From positions 186,001 to 250,000 of the forward strand of contig NZ_JBBWUA010000003.1 of the NCBI RefSeq assembly GCF_038181555.1: 64,000 nucleotides of DNA. Reading direction: 5' to 3'. The notes under the pieces were generated by a model that was not told the DNA's origin, did no database searches, and saw only the letters and a list, made by a program, of their open reading frames with translations. The translations under genes were made by a program, and so were the position numbers. This stretch comes from Desulfitobacterium sp038181555. Its GTDB lineage: Bacteria > Bacillota > Desulfitobacteriia > Desulfitobacteriales > Desulfitobacteriaceae. Shown one piece after another: positions 1-7,657 of the stretch; the stretch's first letter is position 1; every line of letters begins with the position of its first letter.

Positions 1-1572
1 ACTCGAGGCCAGTATGATCGCGTAATATGGTCCCTCTTCACTCAGGGGGGCCATGGTATAATTTTTATTCATATCAGTCGGCCACTGGACGCCAGGTTTT
101 GTGGGCGGGTAGGTAGTCCACTCTCGATCATAAGCAAAATCGCCGCGCCTGAAATCGAGATCGACACCGTTTTTAGCGTATTCATTGAAGGTCTGGACAG
201 TTTCCACAAAGGACTCGTTAAAATGCTCATCTAAGGTGAAGCCACCAGTCTTACTCTGCAATTGTTCTAATCTAGCCGAGATAGCTACGCCTAATTCCTT
301 AAGGGTGTTACCGACAATCATGTAAGGAGCTATACTGCCAGCCATCGGGTACGGGGGATCACCCTGCCAAAGATCGGCCGTTCGTTGGTCGAAAACCATG
401 AAAAGCAACATGTTCGTCCACTCAGCACGATTGGGATCCCAGACAAAATGCACCATACCACGATCTGTATAGTTCCTCTTCTCATCCATGACCCGCTTGC
501 CGTAGCGGTTGACTTCCAACACACCGTCACCGGGAATAAAAAACAAATTATTCGAGCCATCGGGGTTCTCCAAGACGCTTTCAAAGACACTCTGGGCACG
601 GAAAGCACCACTCATATTCCCTAGCTTTGCACCGATCGCCCCACCTAGGCGAATAAAGTCACCGGTGTTGGTTGGTGCAGAGCAGCCCCCAAAGATCGGA
701 CCCCTCTGAAAATGCAACATCAATTCCGGATTATGTGAGTAGCCACCGGAACCAAATATTATGCCTTTCTTCGCAGAAAAGCTAACCAATTTCCCCTTAG
801 TCCTAGCTTCCAATCCAACGGCCCGTCCCGATTCATCCTGGAGTATTTTCGTAACTCGGTGATCAACTAAGATAGGAATATCATTTTTCTCAGCCCAGGC
901 TTTAAAGCTATTGATCAGAGCATAGCCATATGTCAATTCACCCTTTTCGTCCTGGGTAAACAATACCCGTCCACGGATCGAACGATTCTCCGGCAGGTGA
1001 TCCTGATAATCCACCTGGAGCTTTCCCGTCCAGTTAATTTGTTCAATCAGCTTAAAGGCCTCGATATTCTCGAGGTATTCGGTCATCTCAGCCCCATGAT
1101 CCACCATGGCCTCGATTAAGGCGAATTCGTTCTGGGGAGCACCGTAGCGCTTTGCCTCGGGCTGATATAAGTGGGGGTAAGAATAACGAACCATGTACTT
1201 GAGGGCTTCCTCCCGATTGTCGACAATTCCATGCTTACGTTGAAAACGATTGTTCGGTATCCAGAAGCCACCGCCAGATCGTCTGGTTGTGCCCCCTATC
1301 TCACTGGCTTTTTCCAGCATGATAACCGAACACCCTTCATTCTTTGCCGTAATGGCGGCGGAGAAGGCAGCTGCACCAGACCCCACAACCAAAACATCAA
1401 CTTCCTGTCTAAACTCCGCGGGGAGATCTGCTTGAATTTGCTCTACAGCACTTTCACTTTCTTCAAGGAGTCTAAACTCCTCTTTCGGCGCACCACATTG
1501 GGGACAACGCTCAGGGGGTTCATTACCGGTATGAATGTAGCCACAAACCTTACAAATCCAACGTTTCATCAT
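1..1572 (-). CDS. Rubredoxin-FAD flavoprotein fusion (fumarate reductase/ketosteroid dehydrogenase-like), C-terminus beyond window
   Basis: The frame is open from 1572 to the window edge, giving the first 524 residues. Residues 7-26 carry two CxxC pairs (C7-K-V-C10 and C23-P-Q-C26) of a rubredoxin-type iron site. A linker leads to an FAD-binding fold with GSGAAAFSA at about residue 64, followed by the EKASEIGGTT and RRSGGGFW segments typical of the FAD_binding_2 (succinate dehydrogenase/fumarate reductase flavoprotein) family. The ATG overlaps the nrfA stop in an ATGA, so it is translationally coupled to NrfHA. No signal peptide is seen, so the protein is probably cytoplasmic, whereas NrfHA faces outward. 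Inference: the rubredoxin head passes single electrons to or from the flavin; the substrate is unknown. The alternative is an unrelated oxidoreductase that merely shares the transcript. Confidence 0.85.
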   Translation of the reverse strand, partial: MMKRWICKVCGYIHTGNEPPERCPQCGAPKEEFRLLEESESAVEQIQADLPAEFRQEVDVLVVGSGAAAFSAAITAKNEGCSVIMLEKASEIGGTTRRSGGGFWIPNNRFQRKHGIVDNREEALKYMVRYSYPHLYQPEAKRYGAPQNEFALIEAMVDHGAEMTEYLENIEAFKLIEQINWTGKLQVDYQDHLPENRSIRGRVLFTQDEKGELTYGYALINSFKAWAEKNDIPILVDHRVTKILQDESGRAVGLEARTKGKLVSFSAKKGIIFGSGGYSHNPELMLHFQRGPIFGGCSAPTNTGDFIRLGGAIGAKLGNMSGAFRAQSVFESVLENPDGSNNLFFIPGDGVLEVNRYGKRVMDEKRNYTDRGMVHFVWDPNRAEWTNMLLFMVFDQRTADLWQGDPPYPMAGSIAPYMIVGNTLKELGVAISARLEQLQSKTGGFTLDEHFNESFVETVQTFNEYAKNGVDLDFRRGDFAYDREWTTYPPTKPGVQWPTDMNKNYTMAPLSEEGPYYAIILASS

Positions 1573-2834
1573 GTTTTCCCTCCTGTCGCATCCCTCGCTA
1601 ATTGTATGGCTTGGTGGGCAAAGTCAATCGCCTTACCTAGATTATTCATGGATTCCATCGGATTATGGAAGCCATAGCCGTTGGTGACCATAACATAATC
1701 CAGATACCATTGACCATCGCGATGCATTTGCTGGGCTTGAGCAAGTAAATCCGCATTGACACCTGGTGTTTGGCGAGCGATGGCAATTTCTTCGACTGCT
1801 TGCACCATGGTTTCTCCGGCGATATCCTGAATTTCCTTGGTCTTGGCTTGGATATCATCGACGCGACTCTCTAACCACTCAGCACCTTCGCGATGACAGA
1901 CACCGCAGCTTTCTTCAATATTTTTCAAAGGACTTGTCCAATAATGTGAGCTGACCTTCGTGTTACCCATCTTCATATAAGGCATATGGCAATCTGCGCA
2001 AGCTAGTCCAGCTGATTCATGGGTACTACCTTGAAAGACTTCATATTCAGCATGCCTTGCTTTTACTAAACCCGTATCTGCATCAGGATGCTTCCATTCG
2101 TTAAAGTTCTTTTCATCAAAATACTCCAGTATCTGATCTGCTTTCACTCCCTTGTCCCATGGGAACATCACTTTTTTGGTTCCAGGCTCAAAATAATAAG
2201 TAACGTGGCACTGAGCACACACTAAGGATCTCATTTCTTGTCTGGTTGCTTGGGTGATGTCCTTGCCTTGCCTTGCAAAGGCCTCGATCAAAGCGGGACG
2301 AGAAATCCTGAGTTCCATGGTTTCGGGGTTATGACAATCCAGACAGCCGATGGGATATTCCAGTTGTGAATTAATCTCTTCAAAGGAAGATGTATAATAT
2401 TCTGCGCCATATTTCTCAATGAGCCCTGGTATTTGGGTTGATTTACAGGTATTGCAGGAGGCTCCTACCTTATATCTGGAGGGATCAACCGCCCGAATGT
2501 CTTCTAAGGTGTAGACATGACCCCTTGGCTCATTAAATTCGTTGGCATAGCCTAACCCTGCATACAGAATCTTCATATATGGCTTGGTCTCAAAATGAGA
2601 AGGCATCTCCGTGTTCTCACCATTTTGCAGATAGGACTGATAATGCATTGGATAATATTGACCCCAGACGGCAGGATCTACTTCATCCGCGGCAATTTGG
2701 CCTAATTGCTCCGTCTTTAGTTTTTGGTTGTTAGAGTCAAAGATACAGATGACTACGGCAATGCTCCCTACCAAAACCACTATTAAAGAAATGATCAAAA
2801 CTAAGGCTTTTCCGGATAAAGACCTCTTTTCCAT
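1569..2834 (-). CDS. nrfA: Cytochrome c nitrite reductase, pentaheme catalytic subunit
   Basis: A 421-residue protein with a single N-terminal membrane anchor/signal (about residues 9-30). It has five heme sites: one CxxCK (C127-N-T-C-K131), the hallmark lysine-ligated catalytic heme of NrfA, and four CxxCH at about 164, 206, 279 and 310. The conserved QCHVTYYF stretch and the H272 in THESAG match the active-site Tyr/His region. NrfA reduces nitrite to ammonium with six electrons outside the membrane and also acts on NO and hydroxylamine. It is shorter than the E. coli enzyme (about 478), as is usual for Gram-positive forms. AAGGAGG lies 8 bases before the ATG. It follows nrfH by 16 bases, forming an nrfHA operon. 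Confidence 0.96.
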   Translation of the reverse strand: MEKRSLSGKALVLIISLIVVLVGSIAVVICIFDSNNQKLKTEQLGQIAADEVDPAVWGQYYPMHYQSYLQNGENTEMPSHFETKPYMKILYAGLGYANEFNEPRGHVYTLEDIRAVDPSRYKVGASCNTCKSTQIPGLIEKYGAEYYTSSFEEINSQLEYPIGCLDCHNPETMELRISRPALIEAFARQGKDITQATRQEMRSLVCAQCHVTYYFEPGTKKVMFPWDKGVKADQILEYFDEKNFNEWKHPDADTGLVKARHAEYEVFQGSTHESAGLACADCHMPYMKMGNTKVSSHYWTSPLKNIEESCGVCHREGAEWLESRVDDIQAKTKEIQDIAGETMVQAVEEIAIARQTPGVNADLLAQAQQMHRDGQWYLDYVMVTNGYGFHNPMESMNNLGKAIDFAHQAIQLARDATGGKT

Positions 2835-2850
2835 ACCTTTTACCTCCTTC

Positions 2851-3276
2851 TTAATTTAGATGAGGAGTATCGCGATGACAGTCAAAACAAAACCTTCCCC
2901 CATCCCTTTTTGTATCTCCTACCACATGAAGAAGATCGCCATGACACCGCAGACAATTTTCTTGAATGATGTCTTGGCCAAGTGGACTTACCTCAATTGT
3001 GTAAGGATCTTTATCCCTAAGTACACCAATAAAGTCCTTGGTCCCAGTGTAGGCCTTATTTATCGCTCCAGGAACCAAGCTATGGGGCACGTGGCAATCA
3101 CCACATTTTGTGCCTAGGCGATGGGCTGAATGCAAATAGGTTTCTACTTGTTCTTCCATGACATGGCAGCTTCCACAAAAAACCGGTCCATCCAGGCCCA
3201 AAGCTGGGTGTTTAGTAAGTAACAGCAAACCAAAACTTAAAGAAAGAATACCGACAATAAGTACAAGCTTTTTCAT
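2851..3276 (-). CDS. nrfH: Cytochrome c nitrite reductase, tetraheme quinol-oxidising subunit
   Basis: About 141 residues with an N-terminal transmembrane helix and four CxxCH sites (CGSCH, CGDCH, CLRCH, CFDCH), the pattern of the NapC/NirT family member NrfH. It anchors NrfA to the membrane and carries electrons from menaquinol to it. CGSCHVM contains the methionine that typically follows heme 1 of NrfH. The first in-frame codon is a GTG at 3297 with no ribosome site; the ATG at 3276 is preferred because GGAGGG precedes it (about 13 bases away, rather long) and the signal anchor then starts at MKKLV. It is first in the nrfH-nrfA-flavoprotein transcript. Confidence 0.93.
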   Translation of the reverse strand: MKKLVLIVGILSLSFGLLLLTKHPALGLDGPVFCGSCHVMEEQVETYLHSAHRLGTKCGDCHVPHSLVPGAINKAYTGTKDFIGVLRDKDPYTIEVSPLGQDIIQENCLRCHGDLLHVVGDTKRDGGRFCFDCHRDTPHLN

Positions 3277-3505
3277 TGCATACTCACATCCCTCCACACC
3301 ATACTGTTTTTAGCATTTTGATAAAGGCAATGTTAAATTGTCGAAATATTAGTACTTATTATTGTAGATTCTCCAAATATTTCTTATTTCCTCTTCAATC
3401 ATTCTAATTTGAACTACATATTCTAACAAAACTTCCAGTAGCACGAAAACAATAAAATCCTAAAAACAGCATCTATTACTGCTACTACCCCCAAAACATA
3501 AACAA

Positions 3506-3533
3506 ACCCGGCAGCATATCTAAGCTTCCGGGT
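3506..3533 (-). terminator. Intrinsic terminator after the HesB-like gene
   Basis: Read on the minus strand, ACCCGG...CCGGGT arms with inner AGC/GCT pairs are followed by a T-rich run. It lies about 90 bases downstream of the HesB-like selenoprotein stop and before nrfH. The 3297-3505 and 3534-3625 spacers show only A+T-rich sequence, presumably including the nrfH promoter; no clear Fnr box was identified. Confidence 0.7.
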
Positions 3534-3625
3534 AAATACCTAATATTTAACTAAGCAACATGATTAAGAACCTGCTCACTTTTTAAGTTAATTAACACCA
3601 TAAGAAATGAAGTTGAATCTCTGAA

Positions 3626-3925
3626 TTAACAAGATGATAGCCCCGACCCTCTAATATAAAAGCCTCGACCATAGAAGTCGTCAGCATAATCAATAACTGA
3701 ATCAGTAAGATATTCTTCGAATGTGGACGAATAAACGACCCTAATTTCTTGAGATTCTACCATGATATCATTTTCCCTCTTTAACTCATCCAGAGTTAAT
3801 TTAAAATTTGGCCCGCCTCAGCCATAGCCACCCATGGAAACCCTCAGCAACTTATTTTGCTGATTATCTTGTCCTGATATCAAATCTTTGAGCATTTCTG
3901 CTGCTTTTTCAGTTACTTGTATCAT
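3626..3925 (-). CDS. HesB/IscA-like selenoprotein (in-frame UGA read as selenocysteine)
   Basis: Reading through one in-frame TGA (3818-3820) gives 99 residues, starting MIQVTEKAAEMLKDLI and ending in GLSSC before a TAA. The sequence around the UGA is MGGYG-U-GGPNF, so U36 occupies the position of the first conserved cysteine of the HesB/IscA fold. HesB-like selenoproteins are an established bacterial selenoprotein family. AGGTG stands 6 bases before the ATG. A 7-bp perfect hairpin with a UGGAU loop follows the UGA at SECIS distance. The gene starts 33 bases after the ferredoxin stop, so the two are probably co-transcribed. The likely role is iron-sulfur or redox chemistry; the physiological function is not known. 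Ordinary gene calling would miss or split this gene. Confidence 0.88.
3781..3820 (-). promoter_or_regulatory. Bacterial SECIS-like element downstream of the UGA codon
   Basis: On the minus strand the TGA at 3820-3818 is followed, after 18 bases, by TTAACTC-TGGAT-GAGTTAA (3799-3781), a perfect 7-bp stem with a 5-base loop containing GG. Bacterial SECIS elements sit inside the coding region just after the UGA, with a G in the apical loop about 16-37 bases downstream. Here the first loop G is the 27th base after the UGA. It would recruit SelB with Sec-tRNA. No selA, selB or selC is in the window. Confidence 0.75.
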
Positions 3926-3958
3926 CGTGTTCACCTCAAAATCTTTAATTACTCTATT

Positions 3959-4282
3959 TTAATTATTCTCTAGTCGCTTTCTCAAATCCGCTATTTCTTC
4001 TTCTAATTCTTCTTGTTGATTGACCATCTCGGGTTTGACAGAATGAGCCGGCCAACGAGAACGAAGTTCGTCTAATTCCTTCTCTAGCCTTTGAAGATTT
4101 TGCTCAGCCTCTCGAAAGGTGATTGCCCCCTGCATACATACCTCCACACATTCCTCACATTCTATACACTGTTCAGGGTTGACATGCGCCGTATGGCCAA
4201 CCATATGAATTGAGTTTTGTGGACAGGCGCGAACACAGCGTTGACAGCCAAGACATAGCTTTTCTAGGATATACGCCGACAT
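3959..4282 (-). CDS. Two-[4Fe-4S] ferredoxin with C-terminal coiled coil
   Basis: A 107-residue protein. Residues about 10-55 hold two CxxCxxCxxxC clusters (CLGCQRCVRACP and CIECEECVEVCM), enough for two [4Fe-4S] centres. Residues about 60-107 are rich in Glu/Leu/Arg and look like a coiled coil (LEKELDELRSR, EELEEEIADLRKRL), so it probably docks onto itself or a partner. It is cytoplasmic and an electron carrier. It lies directly upstream of the HesB-like selenoprotein gene, which suggests a joint role in iron-sulfur or redox metabolism. The ribosome site GGAGGAGG is somewhat distant (about 13 bases). Confidence 0.88.
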   Translation of the reverse strand: MSAYILEKLCLGCQRCVRACPQNSIHMVGHTAHVNPEQCIECEECVEVCMQGAITFREAEQNLQRLEKELDELRSRWPAHSVKPEMVNQQEELEEEIADLRKRLENN

Positions 4283-4411
4283 CTAAGCTCCGCCTCCTCC
4301 ACTCTTCCTCCAAGTATCACAATTCTTGCACATTCAGTTCACATTACTAGGCTCCAATTCAGGCGGTTCAAATATGAATAGCTCCCAACCTTGATGAACT
4401 AAATTGGTAAT

Positions 4412-4798
4412 TTATAGTATGGATTTAGCAATTTCATAAAACTTACGATAAATTATTTCTTTTTCTTCCTTGGACAGTCCGGACATTCCTATTTCCTTCA
4501 GGGTTTCTTGCAAAACCAAATGCTGATCGAGTTCTTCTCGAGCAACCAATGGAGATCTACCCAGACAATTAAATATATAATTTTCATCAAGTCCACAGTG
4601 TTCTTTCAAACTCCGTATGAAATAATCGTCAGGAACTCGCTCTCCCCGTTCAATCTCACTCAGATAAGAAGGATTCACTCCTAACTTTACACTCAGCTGC
4701 TGAATTGACTTCTTTCTTTGTATCCTGCACTTATTAATATAGCGACCAATTTCTATAAAAGATTCTTTATTGCTCCTGAGTTCTCGGCTCAAGGCCAT
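4412..4798 (-). CDS. XRE-family transcriptional regulator
   Basis: A 128-residue protein. Residues about 15-70 form a Cro/CI-type helix-turn-helix (IQQLSVKLGVNPSYLSEIE, with the LSEIERG recognition-helix signature). The C-terminal half (about 80-128) is helical and of unknown function. AAGGAGG lies 8 bases before the ATG. It lies 129 bases upstream of the ferredoxin gene on the same strand, so it may control the ferredoxin/HesB pair or be co-transcribed with it. Its target is not evident from sequence. Confidence 0.85.
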   Translation of the reverse strand: MALSRELRSNKESFIEIGRYINKCRIQRKKSIQQLSVKLGVNPSYLSEIERGERVPDDYFIRSLKEHCGLDENYIFNCLGRSPLVAREELDQHLVLQETLKEIGMSGLSKEEKEIIYRKFYEIAKSIL

Positions 4799-4939
4799 TT
4801 TATTGTCCTCCTTTCTTCGTGCAAAACATGATTAGCACTATCTCAGGTTATTTACGTTTGGTAAATCTACCCCTTGGGGGTATATGGTATATGAATAAAT
4901 ATACCTTTAATATCTTACGACGTCAAGATATTTCACAAA

Positions 4940-4974
4940 AAATTTCCCTTAGAGCTTTTGTCTAAGGGAAATTT
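4940..4974 (-). terminator. Intrinsic terminator after the pirin gene
   Basis: A perfect 14-bp inverted repeat (AAATTTCCCTTAGA and its complement) surrounds a 7-base loop and is followed on the minus strand by a T-run. It ends the marR-dsbA-pirin transcript 19 bases after the pirin stop. Confidence 0.88.
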
Positions 4975-4992
4975 ATAGCAATATCAAAATAT

Positions 4993-5835
4993 TTATTTGA
5001 TGAACGTGTTTTCTTCTAGCTCCTTAAAGGCTAGATTGAGCTCTTCCTTTGTGTTCATCACGATAGGACCTCCCCAGGCTATGGGTTCGTGGAGGGGTTT
5101 AGCTGTGAGAAGCAAGAAGCGAATCCCATTATCCCCTGCCTTAACCCAGAATCTACGCCCTTCGTTGAATAAGACTGCCTGCTTTTCATTTATGATCGTC
5201 TCACTGTCTGGTGCAAATTTACCTGCACCTTGAACGATGTAGATAAAAAGTGTCCAATCCTCTTGACTATCTAAATACCATTCACTATTTGGTGCGACCT
5301 CCACATCAAGGTAATTGGCTTGCACATGCTTCCCTGCAAAAGCCCCAGGGGTGCCCAGATAATCTCCGGCGATCACATGGACCTTATTGCCGTTTTCCTC
5401 AAGGACAGGGATGTTTTCGCTTTTTATATCCCCATACTGTGGAGGAGTCATTTTATCTTGGGCGGGCAGATTTAACCAGAGCTGTGCTCCCAGCATTCGT
5501 TCTGCCGGCTTAGGCATCTCCTGATGAATGATCCCAGATCCCGCAGTCATCCATTGACAATCCCCATCCTTGATAACTCCCTTATTGCCGAGGCTGTCAC
5601 TATGCTCCATTTCACCCTGAATCAAGTAGGTAATGGTTTCAATCCCTCTGTGAGGGTGCCAAGGGAACCCTTTAATGTAATCTTCAGAGTTACTTGAGTC
5701 AAAAGCATCTAACATCAGAAACGGATCATATTCTTTCGTGTCACGATAGCCAATCACTCGAACGAGCTTCACCCCAGCCCCATCTACAGCCCGCACCCCT
5801 TGAGTAATCTTCTGCACTGTTCTCAATTCACTCAT
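4993..5835 (-). CDS. Pirin family protein
   Basis: A 280-residue bicupin. The N-terminal cupin has the pirin metal motif region WHPHRGIETITYLIQGEMEH, followed by TAGSGIIHQEMP. Pirins bind Fe or Ni, and some have quercetinase activity or act as redox cofactors for transcription. Starting at the ATG at 5835 (MSELRTVQ) puts AAAGGG 9 bases upstream; the ATG at 5844 would touch the ribosome site. It is the last gene of the marR-dsbA-pirin unit, 15 bases after dsbA. This context suggests a response to electrophile or oxidative stress; the reaction itself cannot be read from sequence. Confidence 0.9.
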   Translation of the reverse strand: MSELRTVQKITQGVRAVDGAGVKLVRVIGYRDTKEYDPFLMLDAFDSSNSEDYIKGFPWHPHRGIETITYLIQGEMEHSDSLGNKGVIKDGDCQWMTAGSGIIHQEMPKPAERMLGAQLWLNLPAQDKMTPPQYGDIKSENIPVLEENGNKVHVIAGDYLGTPGAFAGKHVQANYLDVEVAPNSEWYLDSQEDWTLFIYIVQGAGKFAPDSETIINEKQAVLFNEGRRFWVKAGDNGIRFLLLTAKPLHEPIAWGGPIVMNTKEELNLAFKELEENTFIK

Positions 5836-5850
5836 TCTACACATCCCTTT

Positions 5851-6759
5851 CTAATTCATCTTACAAACGCCGGTTTCTTCATCGCAGAATAATCCTTGTT
5901 TTTTCTCTTCGAGCAGGAGACCATTTCCTGCCGGGATAACAGATATCATTTTCTTTTCCTGTAAATCCTTGACTAGGGCTTCCATTTCCACTGAGGTGTA
6001 AGCAAAGGCTTCTTGAATCTCAACGGGTGCCACTTTGCCGTATTTCTGAATAAAAGTCATGACATTTCCTATTGATTTTTCCGAGCTGTACTCTTTAACC
6101 TTATCTGCCGATACAGCCTTGATTACCGACTTAATAGCCTCATAATTCTGATAGCCCCGCATAAGCACTTCTTTCTCACCATACTTGACTAGAAAAGTAG
6201 GAAAGCCTCGCACCCCATAACGGACCACAAGCTGCAAATCTTCCATAAAAGCTTTTTCAGCAGAGCCATCTGTATATCTCTCGATAAACTTCGCCACATC
6301 AAGCCCAACCTCTGTAGCTAATTCGATCAAGACTTCTAGACGATTGGTTTGTCTGGCCTCAGTTTCTGTTGCTTCTCTGATTCGTCTTAAAAATTTGTCG
6401 GCAAGCTCATCACTTTCCATCTGTGCTGCCTTATAAGCGATGCTCTGAGGATAAGAAGAGGGATTTTCATTAGAGAATAGATTGAATCCCTCGCTTTGCA
6501 CCGGCATACCATGCCTTGCCGAAGCTTCAAGCCAGTGCTTGGCAATTTGCCTGTTGGAGTGTTCGGCATCTCCCCCGATATCATTAAAGCCGTCATAAAA
6601 ATCTCTAATATCCTTGACCAGCCCGCCCATAATGAATTTAACCTTTAATTGATCACCAAACCTCGTTTCGAGCTTTCTCAGCAATGGCTCACTACCCCAG
6701 CACCATGTACAAACAGGATCTGTAAATTGAACGATTTCTACTATATCTTTATCTTTCAT
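5851..6759 (-). CDS. DsbA/FrnE-like thioredoxin-fold oxidoreductase
   Basis: A 302-residue protein. Near residue 14 the sequence DPVCTWCWGSEP carries a CxxC active site in the DsbA-fold context, and FPTFLVKYG near residue 180 has the cis-proline typical of thioredoxin folds. The last about 80 residues form a helical extension ending in a second cysteine pair (CDEETGVC). There is no signal peptide, so it is cytoplasmic, like FrnE-type or ClpXP-adaptor-like DsbA relatives. AAGGTG precedes the ATG. It is translated with pirin under the MarR gene. The natural substrate is unknown. Confidence 0.85.
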   Translation of the reverse strand: MKDKDIVEIVQFTDPVCTWCWGSEPLLRKLETRFGDQLKVKFIMGGLVKDIRDFYDGFNDIGGDAEHSNRQIAKHWLEASARHGMPVQSEGFNLFSNENPSSYPQSIAYKAAQMESDELADKFLRRIREATETEARQTNRLEVLIELATEVGLDVAKFIERYTDGSAEKAFMEDLQLVVRYGVRGFPTFLVKYGEKEVLMRGYQNYEAIKSVIKAVSADKVKEYSSEKSIGNVMTFIQKYGKVAPVEIQEAFAYTSVEMEALVKDLQEKKMISVIPAGNGLLLEEKKQGLFCDEETGVCKMN

Positions 6760-6811
6760 TTCATCTTCACCTTATTTTCATTTAATTTACTCTTATTTTA
6801 TTTACTCTTAA

Positions 6812-7237
6812 TTAGACAATTTTTCTAAGCAAACTAACTAGCTGATCCTTTTCTTCCTCAGTATATATTGAGAAGCAATTCTTCAGATCTTGTAGGTGCT
6901 TCGGGAAGGTGGTTTCAATCTTATCTTTTCCTTTTTCAGTGATTGCAATCAAAAACGACCGTTTATCCTTGGGGTTTGCATGGCGTTGGATCAGGTTCTC
7001 TTTTTCAAGATTGTTGATGATCACGGTCATATTTCCACTTGTGGAAAGTACGCTCTCAATGATTTGATAGATCGTCATATCTCCTTTATGGTACAACGCT
7101 TCCAAAACCGCGAACTGGGCTAAGGTCATATCCCCTTCCTTGAAAATAACCGCTGATCTCCTATGCACTGCCTGTGTGGCCCTACTTAAAGCAATAAGAA
7201 GAGCCAAATCCAGTTTATCTTCTGTTTTATAAAGCAT
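6812..7237 (-). CDS. MarR-family transcriptional repressor
   Basis: A 141-residue protein with the MarR winged helix: LAQFAVLEALYHKGDMTIYQ, recognition segment STSGNMTVIINNLEKENLI and the wing NPKDKRSFLIAITEKG. GAGGAGG lies 7 bases before the ATG. A perfect 22-bp palindrome sits 22 bases upstream of the start, so the gene very probably represses itself together with dsbA and pirin. The only cysteine is in the C-terminal dimerisation region (KNCFS), so a redox-switch mechanism is possible but not shown. Sequence-based ligand assignment is not possible. Confidence 0.92.
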   Translation of the reverse strand: MLYKTEDKLDLALLIALSRATQAVHRRSAVIFKEGDMTLAQFAVLEALYHKGDMTIYQIIESVLSTSGNMTVIINNLEKENLIQRHANPKDKRSFLIAITEKGKDKIETTFPKHLQDLKNCFSIYTEEEKDQLVSLLRKIV

Positions 7238-7259
7238 GATCTTGCCTCCTCAATATAAC

Positions 7260-7281
7260 TATATCACTAATTAGTGATATA
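7260..7281. promoter_or_regulatory. MarR operator, perfect palindrome
   Basis: A 22-bp perfect inverted repeat (half-site ATCACTAATT, read outwards from the centre AATT) lies just upstream of the marR ribosome site. MarR dimers bind palindromes of this length, so this is the expected autoregulatory operator of marR-dsbA-pirin. Confidence 0.85.
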
Positions 7282-7301
7282 TGCAAAAGAAGAGTTATTT
7301 C

Positions 7302-7346
7302 AAAAAAAAACGGGTAATTCAAAGACATATCGTCGATGAATTACCC
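7302..7346 (-). terminator. Intrinsic terminator after the 49-residue ORF
   Basis: GGGTAATTC and GAATTACCC arms (7312-7320, 7338-7346) are followed on the minus strand by nine T residues (7302-7310). It lies 25 bases beyond the stop of the small ORF, which supports that ORF being a transcribed gene. Confidence 0.82.
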
Positions 7347-7371
7347 TTCTTATCCAAATTCAATGGTCAAT

Positions 7372-7521
7372 TTAATAATTTTCGCAGAGTTCCTGATAAA
7401 GCTTTTGGAGGTTTGAAATTTCATTTTTGAGATTTTCTTCTTCAAGAACCATCCCCGAAGACAAGTTGCTCAACTTTTCTTGCTTACATTTTAAAACATA
7501 TGCTACTGCTAGCGATTCCAT
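7372..7521 (-). CDS. Small protein of 49 residues, unknown function
   Basis: An ATG with AAGGAGG 7 bases upstream opens a 49-residue frame (MESLAVAYVLKCKQEK... ending ELCENY). It is followed by a strong intrinsic terminator, so it looks like a complete monocistronic gene. The composition is helical and charged, with a heptad-like Leu/Ile pattern in the second half (EEENLKNEISNLQKLYQ) suggesting a short coiled coil. It resembles small dimerising regulators such as Spo0E-type proteins in size, but the Spo0E signature motif was not found. Function unknown. Confidence 0.6.
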   Translation of the reverse strand: MESLAVAYVLKCKQEKLSNLSSGMVLEEENLKNEISNLQKLYQELCENY

Positions 7522-7657
7522 ATCAATTCCTCCTTGATTTCAAAGTTTATTCAGTTAATTCTCACTATTATGATAACATATTATTTAAATATATTGAAGA
7601 TATAATTTGTTAATTCAGACTAATTTTAATAGTTCTTTTAATTACAATGTCGTTGTC

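Noticed and set aside
1171..1677. A 168-codon plus-strand frame across the flavoprotein and nrfA junction
   Set aside because: It lies opposite the rubredoxin/FAD motifs of the minus-strand gene and has no ribosome site.
3818..3820. The TGA in the HesB-like gene as a nonsense mutation
   Set aside because: A mutation would not be expected to fall exactly on the conserved Cys position with a SECIS-like stem at the correct distance and an undisturbed frame beyond.
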